Shown in pieces: positions 5,620 through 9,852 of a stretch of 9,852 nt of DNA (positions are counted from its first letter, which is position 1; the number at the start of each line of letters is the position of its first letter). A program made the translations under genes and the position numbers. The notes below the pieces were generated by a model, which saw only the letters and a list, made by a program, of their open reading frames with translations, searched no databases and was not told where the DNA came from. Source of the stretch: Planctomycetaceae bacterium (GTDB lineage: Bacteria > Planctomycetota > Planctomycetia > Pirellulales > Pirellulaceae); NCBI GenBank assembly GCA_024642765.1, contig JAHEAM010000115.1, forward strand, positions 1 to 9,852, in the 5' to 3' direction.

Positions 5620-8103
5620 TTGGCCAAGAGAAAGAAAACGACGGGCTCCAGTCCGTCAAACGCCGACGATTCGAAGTCCAAACGCAAAAATTCATCAGCT
5701 GCCGAGTCATCGTTGTTCGATGAAGCGCTGAAGGAACGCCTTGAGGGCGTGCCCCTTCGTTTGGCTGCTCAGTCCCGATATCTAAATTACTCTCTTTCAG
5801 TCATCACCAGCCGCGCGCTGCCCGATGTCCGTGATGGACTCAAACCGGTCCAACGCCGCATCTTGTACACGATGTACCAGCAGGGGCTGGACTACACGAC
5901 GAAGCACCGCAAGTGCGCGAAGGTCGTTGGCGATGTGATGGGTAACCTGCACCCCCACGGTGACAGCTCAATCTACGAAGCACTTGTGCGGATGGCTCAG
6001 TCGTTTTCCTTGCGGATGCCACTGGTCGATGGCCAAGGCAATTTTGGTTCGATCGATGGCGATAACGCGGCGGCGATGCGTTACACCGAGTGTCGATTGT
6101 CGCAGGTTGCCGATGAGGTGCTCGACGATCTCAAAACAGACACAGTACACTTCAAACCAAACTACGATGGCACACGACTCGAACCTGTTGTGCTGCCGAG
6201 TCGCCTTCCGAACTTGCTGCTCAACGGCGCGACTGGGATTGCCGTCGGAATGGCAACCAATATTCCCCCACACAACTTGGGTGAGATCTGCCGCGCGCTG
6301 CTCAAATTGCTCAATGATCCAGAAATCAAAGACTATCAACTTGTCGCAAACGATGCGGTCCAAGGCCCCGACTTTCCAACGGGCGGACAAGTGATCAACA
6401 CCAAAGAAGAATTGCGCGAAATTTATAGTACGGGTCATGGAACGTTGAAGGTTCGTGGTACAACAAAAATTGCAGGTGAATTTAAGGGCTTTAAGGTCCT
6501 GCAAATCAATTCGATTCCTTTCGGCGTCAATAAGAGTGTTTTGGTCGAACGAATTGCAGAGATTGCGTTTACGGGGAAGATGCCCCTGATTCAAGACGCC
6601 CGCGATCTTTCGACCGAAGATATCCGCATCGATGTGCTGCTCAAAAAGGACGCGGACGAAGCAAAAGTCTTAGCGTATCTCTACAAAAACACGCCGCTGC
6701 AAACAAATTTCAATGTCAACATGACGTGCCTTGTGCCAACCGAGAATCCCGCGGTTGGCGCGCCAGAGCGACTGGGTCTCAAAGAAATGCTCTGGCATTT
6801 TTTGCATTTTCGCTTGGACGTAATCACGCGGCGGCTTGAAAATGAATTGGCGGCTCTGGAAAAACGCCTGCATATTTTGAACGGTTTCTTAATCGTCTTC
6901 GACGCGCTTGATGAAATCATTCGAATCATTCGCAAGTCCGAAGGCAAAGCGGACGCCGCGGAAAAAATCATGGCTCGGTTCCCCGCCGCCAAAGGTGGCC
7001 TGGACGCGGAACAAACTGATGCGATTCTCGAACTCAAACTTTATCGACTAGCGCGATTGGAAATCAATCTGATCGCAGAAGAGGTCCAGGAAAAAGAAAA
7101 ACGCGCTCGCCAGATTCGTAAATTGCTGAAGGAAGACACTGCCGACACAACCTCCTCGGGGCGTTGGCAAATCGTGCGAGAGGAGATCGGGGCTCTGATT
7201 GAACGCTACGCCAAAAAGGCCGAAGGCAAACGCCGAACCGAAATGCTGACCGTCGTCGACGAACCCGAGTACACGGCCGATGACTTTATTGTTGCCGAAG
7301 ACTGCGCGATTATGATTTCAACAGACGGCTGGGTGAAACGGCAAAAGCAAATCACCGACCCGTCCAAGAGTCGCTTGCGTGAGGGCGATCGTGTCTTGAA
7401 TTGTGTTGCTGGTTCGACGCGTGCGGCAGTCGCGTTCTTCTCGTCGCTGGGCGTTTGTTACTCGGCGCGAATGGTCGATATCCCGGCTTCAACCGGCTAC
7501 GGCGAGCCCATCCAAAAACTTTTCAAGATGAAAGACGGCGAAAAAATCATCGCCTGCATTTCACTTGATCCACGAGTCAGCGGAAGCATAACTGAAAATC
7601 CCAAAAAACCAGATGTGTGCCCCGAAGTTCATGGCTTTGCTGCCACAAGTAATGGGTTTGCCCTGCGTTTTGGTTTGGACCCATTCGCGGAACCCTCGAC
7701 ACGCAGTGGCCGTCGCTACGCTCGGGTCGCGCCAGGTGCCGAAGTTGTTCATGTTTACGCCATTCATGGTACCGAAACAATTTTGGCCGTAACCGCCGAA
7801 TGCCGAGCTATGGTTTGCCCCGCCGAGGAAGTCAACTACCTTTCGGGTGCAGGCAAAGGCGTGATGTTGATCAAGCTCGCGAAGACCGACCGATTGATTG
7901 GCTTCAAACCTAGTTGCGGCGATCGAGACTTGTTGCTCGTTGAAACCAACCGCGGTGCGAAGAAGACGATTTCGACGGCCAAGTACCGAGTTACATCACG
8001 AGGTGGCAAAGGTACCGAAATCCAAAAGAACGGTAAGATTTCACAAGTCGTGATTCCACCTCCGGATGCGCCTCCGCCATTGGAGTCAGAAGATGACGAA
8101 TAA
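5620..8103 (+). CDS. parC: Type IIA DNA topoisomerase subunit A (ParC/GyrA family)
   Basis: This 827-aa protein is the DNA-cleaving subunit of a type IIA topoisomerase (topoisomerase IV or gyrase). After a basic, Ser/Lys-rich tail (1-30), the winged-helix cleavage domain holds HPHGDSSIYEALVRMAQ (111-127), DGQGNFGSIDGD (137-148) and the catalytic Arg154-Tyr155 in AAMRYTE. The tower follows, with GIAVGMATNIPPHN (206-219) at the Ile that intercalates in DNA, then a coiled coil and gate (about 385-510) and a beta-pinwheel C-terminal domain (about 550-812). Quinolone-determining positions are Ser116 and Glu120, the sensitive type, with Glu as in ParC. The first pinwheel blade lacks a GyrA box, but RGGKG occurs near the end (794-798), so gyrase-like wrapping cannot be excluded. 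The TTG start is supported by AAGGAGG. The partner B gene follows 61 bases later and is ParE-like. The subunit class is certain; parC versus gyrA is a lean, not a proof. Confidence 0.9.
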   Translation: MAKRKKTTGSSPSNADDSKSKRKNSSAAESSLFDEALKERLEGVPLRLAAQSRYLNYSLSVITSRALPDVRDGLKPVQRRILYTMYQQGLDYTTKHRKCAKVVGDVMGNLHPHGDSSIYEALVRMAQSFSLRMPLVDGQGNFGSIDGDNAAAMRYTECRLSQVADEVLDDLKTDTVHFKPNYDGTRLEPVVLPSRLPNLLLNGATGIAVGMATNIPPHNLGEICRALLKLLNDPEIKDYQLVANDAVQGPDFPTGGQVINTKEELREIYSTGHGTLKVRGTTKIAGEFKGFKVLQINSIPFGVNKSVLVERIAEIAFTGKMPLIQDARDLSTEDIRIDVLLKKDADEAKVLAYLYKNTPLQTNFNVNMTCLVPTENPAVGAPERLGLKEMLWHFLHFRLDVITRRLENELAALEKRLHILNGFLIVFDALDEIIRIIRKSEGKADAAEKIMARFPAAKGGLDAEQTDAILELKLYRLARLEINLIAEEVQEKEKRARQIRKLLKEDTADTTSSGRWQIVREEIGALIERYAKKAEGKRRTEMLTVVDEPEYTADDFIVAEDCAIMISTDGWVKRQKQITDPSKSRLREGDRVLNCVAGSTRAAVAFFSSLGVCYSARMVDIPASTGYGEPIQKLFKMKDGEKIIACISLDPRVSGSITENPKKPDVCPEVHGFAATSNGFALRFGLDPFAEPSTRSGRRYARVAPGAEVVHVYAIHGTETILAVTAECRAMVCPAEEVNYLSGAGKGVMLIKLAKTDRLIGFKPSCGDRDLLLVETNRGAKKTISTAKYRVTSRGGKGTEIQKNGKISQVVIPPPDAPPPLESEDDE

Positions 8104-8164
8104 ACGCTACAGTGGCTATTCGCGCTAAACCTAAACAAAGAATCACGCTCGCACCAAGACACCT

Positions 8165-9852
8165 ATGAGTACAACGAAAACATATACGGCCTCTGATATC
8201 GTGGCACTTGAGGGACTGGACCCCGTTCGCAAACGTCCCGGCATGTACATCGGTGGCGTCGGTTCTTCGGGTTTGCACCATCTAATCTGGGAGATTCTCG
8301 ACAACTCGGTCGACGAGGCGATGAATGGTCACGCGTCGGAAATTGTTGTAACGCTCCACAAAGACAATACGACGGTTACCGTGTCCGACAATGGCCGGGG
8401 TATCCCTGTCGACAAACATCCAAAAACCAAAAAGTCGGCCCTGGAAATGGTGCTCACCATGTTGCATGCCGGCGGGAAATTCGAAGGCAAGAATTACAAA
8501 ACCTCTGGAGGGTTGCATGGAGTTGGTGCTTCGGTTGTGAATGCCCTTTCGAAACAGTTGATTGCGATTGTCAAACGCGACGGCAGCCAATTTCGGATGG
8601 AGTTCTCCAAAGGAATCGCGACGACGAATATCCAAAAAGCCAAGGCAACGGTACGCGGCACTGGCACGACGATCACGTTTTCTCCGGACCCAACGATTTT
8701 TCCAAAAGTTGAATTTGATACGGGCGTTATTCGTTCTCGATTGGAGGTGACGAGTTTCTTGCACCGAGGCGTGAAGGTGACTTATGTTGACGAGGCCCAA
8801 GGGACTCGCGAATCGTTTCATCACGAAAACGGTATTTCGGACTACCTTCTTAAAATCATGAAGGAACGAAATGCTCGACCCATACATGATATTGCCTATT
8901 CTCTGCGACGAGACGACGAAGAGCGAATTGAAATCGTGATGCAATGGACCGAGTCGACGGACGAACATGTGCGTTCGTATGTGAATGGAATCACAACGGG
9001 TACCGGTGGCACTCATGAGAACGGGTTTCGCAGCGGATTGACCAAAGCTGTTCGCAATTATTTTGAAACTCACAATTTGATTCCCCGTGGCGTCAAAATC
9101 ACACATGAAGACATTCGCGAGGGACTTGTCGCTATCGTTTCTGTTTTCATTGGTGACCCAAGTTTTCAAGGTCAAACGAAAGATCGCTTGAACAATCCTG
9201 AAGTGCAAACGTCTGTCGACAATGCCATTCGACCCGCTCTGGAGCAATGGTTGAACAGCAACCGTACAACAGCTGACGCCATCGTGACGCGGATCATCGC
9301 GGCGGCACGTGCTCGCGCCGCGTCGCGCGCCGCAAGTGAAGCCGTTTCTAGAAAGTCGACCGGGTCACGATCGATGCTTCCGGGAAAATTGTCCGATTGC
9401 CTGAACGCCGGCCGCGCGAATGCCGAGTTGTTTATCGTTGAAGGCGATTCGGCGGGCGGAACAGCCAAGCAGGGACGCGATCGCAACACTCAAGCTATCT
9501 TGCCGTTACGCGGTAAGGTCTTGAACACGGAGGCAGTCGGGCTCAAGAAAATTCTCGAGAATAAAGAAATCCAAGATATCGTGACGTCGCTGGGCTGTGG
9601 TATCGGCAAGGATCTGGACCTTTCTCGATTGCGATACGACTGCGTTATCTTACTGGCTGATGCAGATTCCGATGGGCACCATATCACGACGCTGTTGTTG
9701 ACGTTCTTTTATCGTCACATGTTGCCATTGATCAACGATGGCCGAATATTTATCGCTGTGCCGCCGCTTTATCGCATCGATATCGGCAAAGAAATCTATT
9801 GGGCAGCCGAAGAAAAGGATCGCGAACGAATCATCACGGAGCACACTGGCCG
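8165..9852 (+). CDS. parE: Type IIA DNA topoisomerase subunit B (ParE/GyrB family), 3' end beyond window
   Basis: This is the ATPase and TOPRIM subunit that pairs with the A subunit encoded just upstream; 562 codons are visible without interruption. The GHKL ATPase domain shows VRKRPGMYIG (21-30), the N-box EILDNSVDEA (43-52; catalytic Glu43, Asn47), SDNGRGIPVD (74-83), HAGGKF (101-106) and GGLHGVGASVVNALS (115-129). The transducer has the QTK loop (337-339) in FQGQTKDRLNNPE. The TOPRIM domain has EGDSAGG (426-432), PLRGKVLN (447-454) and LADADSDGHHI (497-507; Asp499, 501 and 503 for magnesium). DADSDG, PPLYRID and GKEIYWA (541-547) are closer to E. coli ParE (PPLYRIDLGKEVYYA) than to GyrB, whose corresponding acid motif is DADVDG. 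Lacking the last part, I cannot see the C-terminal domain. No strong Shine-Dalgarno precedes the ATG, so coupling or a leader effect may matter. Same operon as the A subunit. Confidence 0.92.
   Translation, partial: MSTTKTYTASDIVALEGLDPVRKRPGMYIGGVGSSGLHHLIWEILDNSVDEAMNGHASEIVVTLHKDNTTVTVSDNGRGIPVDKHPKTKKSALEMVLTMLHAGGKFEGKNYKTSGGLHGVGASVVNALSKQLIAIVKRDGSQFRMEFSKGIATTNIQKAKATVRGTGTTITFSPDPTIFPKVEFDTGVIRSRLEVTSFLHRGVKVTYVDEAQGTRESFHHENGISDYLLKIMKERNARPIHDIAYSLRRDDEERIEIVMQWTESTDEHVRSYVNGITTGTGGTHENGFRSGLTKAVRNYFETHNLIPRGVKITHEDIREGLVAIVSVFIGDPSFQGQTKDRLNNPEVQTSVDNAIRPALEQWLNSNRTTADAIVTRIIAAARARAASRAASEAVSRKSTGSRSMLPGKLSDCLNAGRANAELFIVEGDSAGGTAKQGRDRNTQAILPLRGKVLNTEAVGLKKILENKEIQDIVTSLGCGIGKDLDLSRLRYDCVILLADADSDGHHITTLLLTFFYRHMLPLINDGRIFIAVPPLYRIDIGKEIYWAAEEKDRERIITEHTG

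Noticed and set aside
8282..9247. A 321-codon open frame on the minus strand.
   Set aside because: It lies entirely within the topoisomerase B gene, whose plus-strand reading has all family motifs. The antisense translation has no recognisable domain.

Overview
The window looks like a piece of a planctomycete chromosome, probably of the Pirellulaceae type. That placement is inference. It rests on the style of the two adjacent small secreted proteins (187 and 183 aa; Tyr/Gly/Pro/His-rich, signal peptides ending in AFA-Q), on loosely packed genes with long spacers, and on moderate GC. No rRNA, tRNA, CRISPR array or intact mobile element was seen.

Layout, left to right. (1) Positions 1-344, minus strand: the 5' part of a SufE-type sulfur-acceptor gene that runs off the left edge, preceded by a plausible promoter. 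(2) 525-1247, minus: a secreted protein of unknown function with six cysteines in the mature chain, followed by a very good rho-independent terminator (470-498). (3) 1343-1985, minus: the decayed remains of an M28-family zinc aminopeptidase. An in-frame TAA sits where a Tyr codon is expected, a metal-ligand Asp is gone, the catalytic middle is deleted, a short C-terminal relic lies in another frame, and there is a probable N-terminal frameshift. (4) 1999-2511, minus: a gamma-carbonic-anhydrase-like left-handed beta-helix protein with all three metal-binding histidines, immediately upstream of the M28 relic and probably once co-transcribed with it. (5) 2701-3276, plus: a short NfeD-type membrane protein, divergent from the carbonic anhydrase gene, with a perfect TATAAT in the shared spacer and no flotillin gene beside it. 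(6) 3335-3445, minus: a 36-codon membrane microprotein candidate with a GGGAG ribosome-binding site. (7) 5139 down to 3899, minus: two consecutive small secreted proteins that look like one transcription unit, ending at a perfect 12-bp bidirectional terminator (3801-3843). (8) 5620-9852, plus: a type IIA topoisomerase operon, subunit A (parC/gyrA-type, complete, TTG start after a perfect AAGGAGG) then subunit B (parE/gyrB-type, truncated by the right edge).

The two topoisomerase genes encode the A2B2 partners of one enzyme. The other genes show no shared pathway. I did not find a new multi-gene system. The items most worth a second look are the M28 aminopeptidase relic, the 36-aa microprotein, the paired secreted proteins, and the position of the RGGKG (GyrA-box-like) motif at the far C-terminus of the topoisomerase A subunit.
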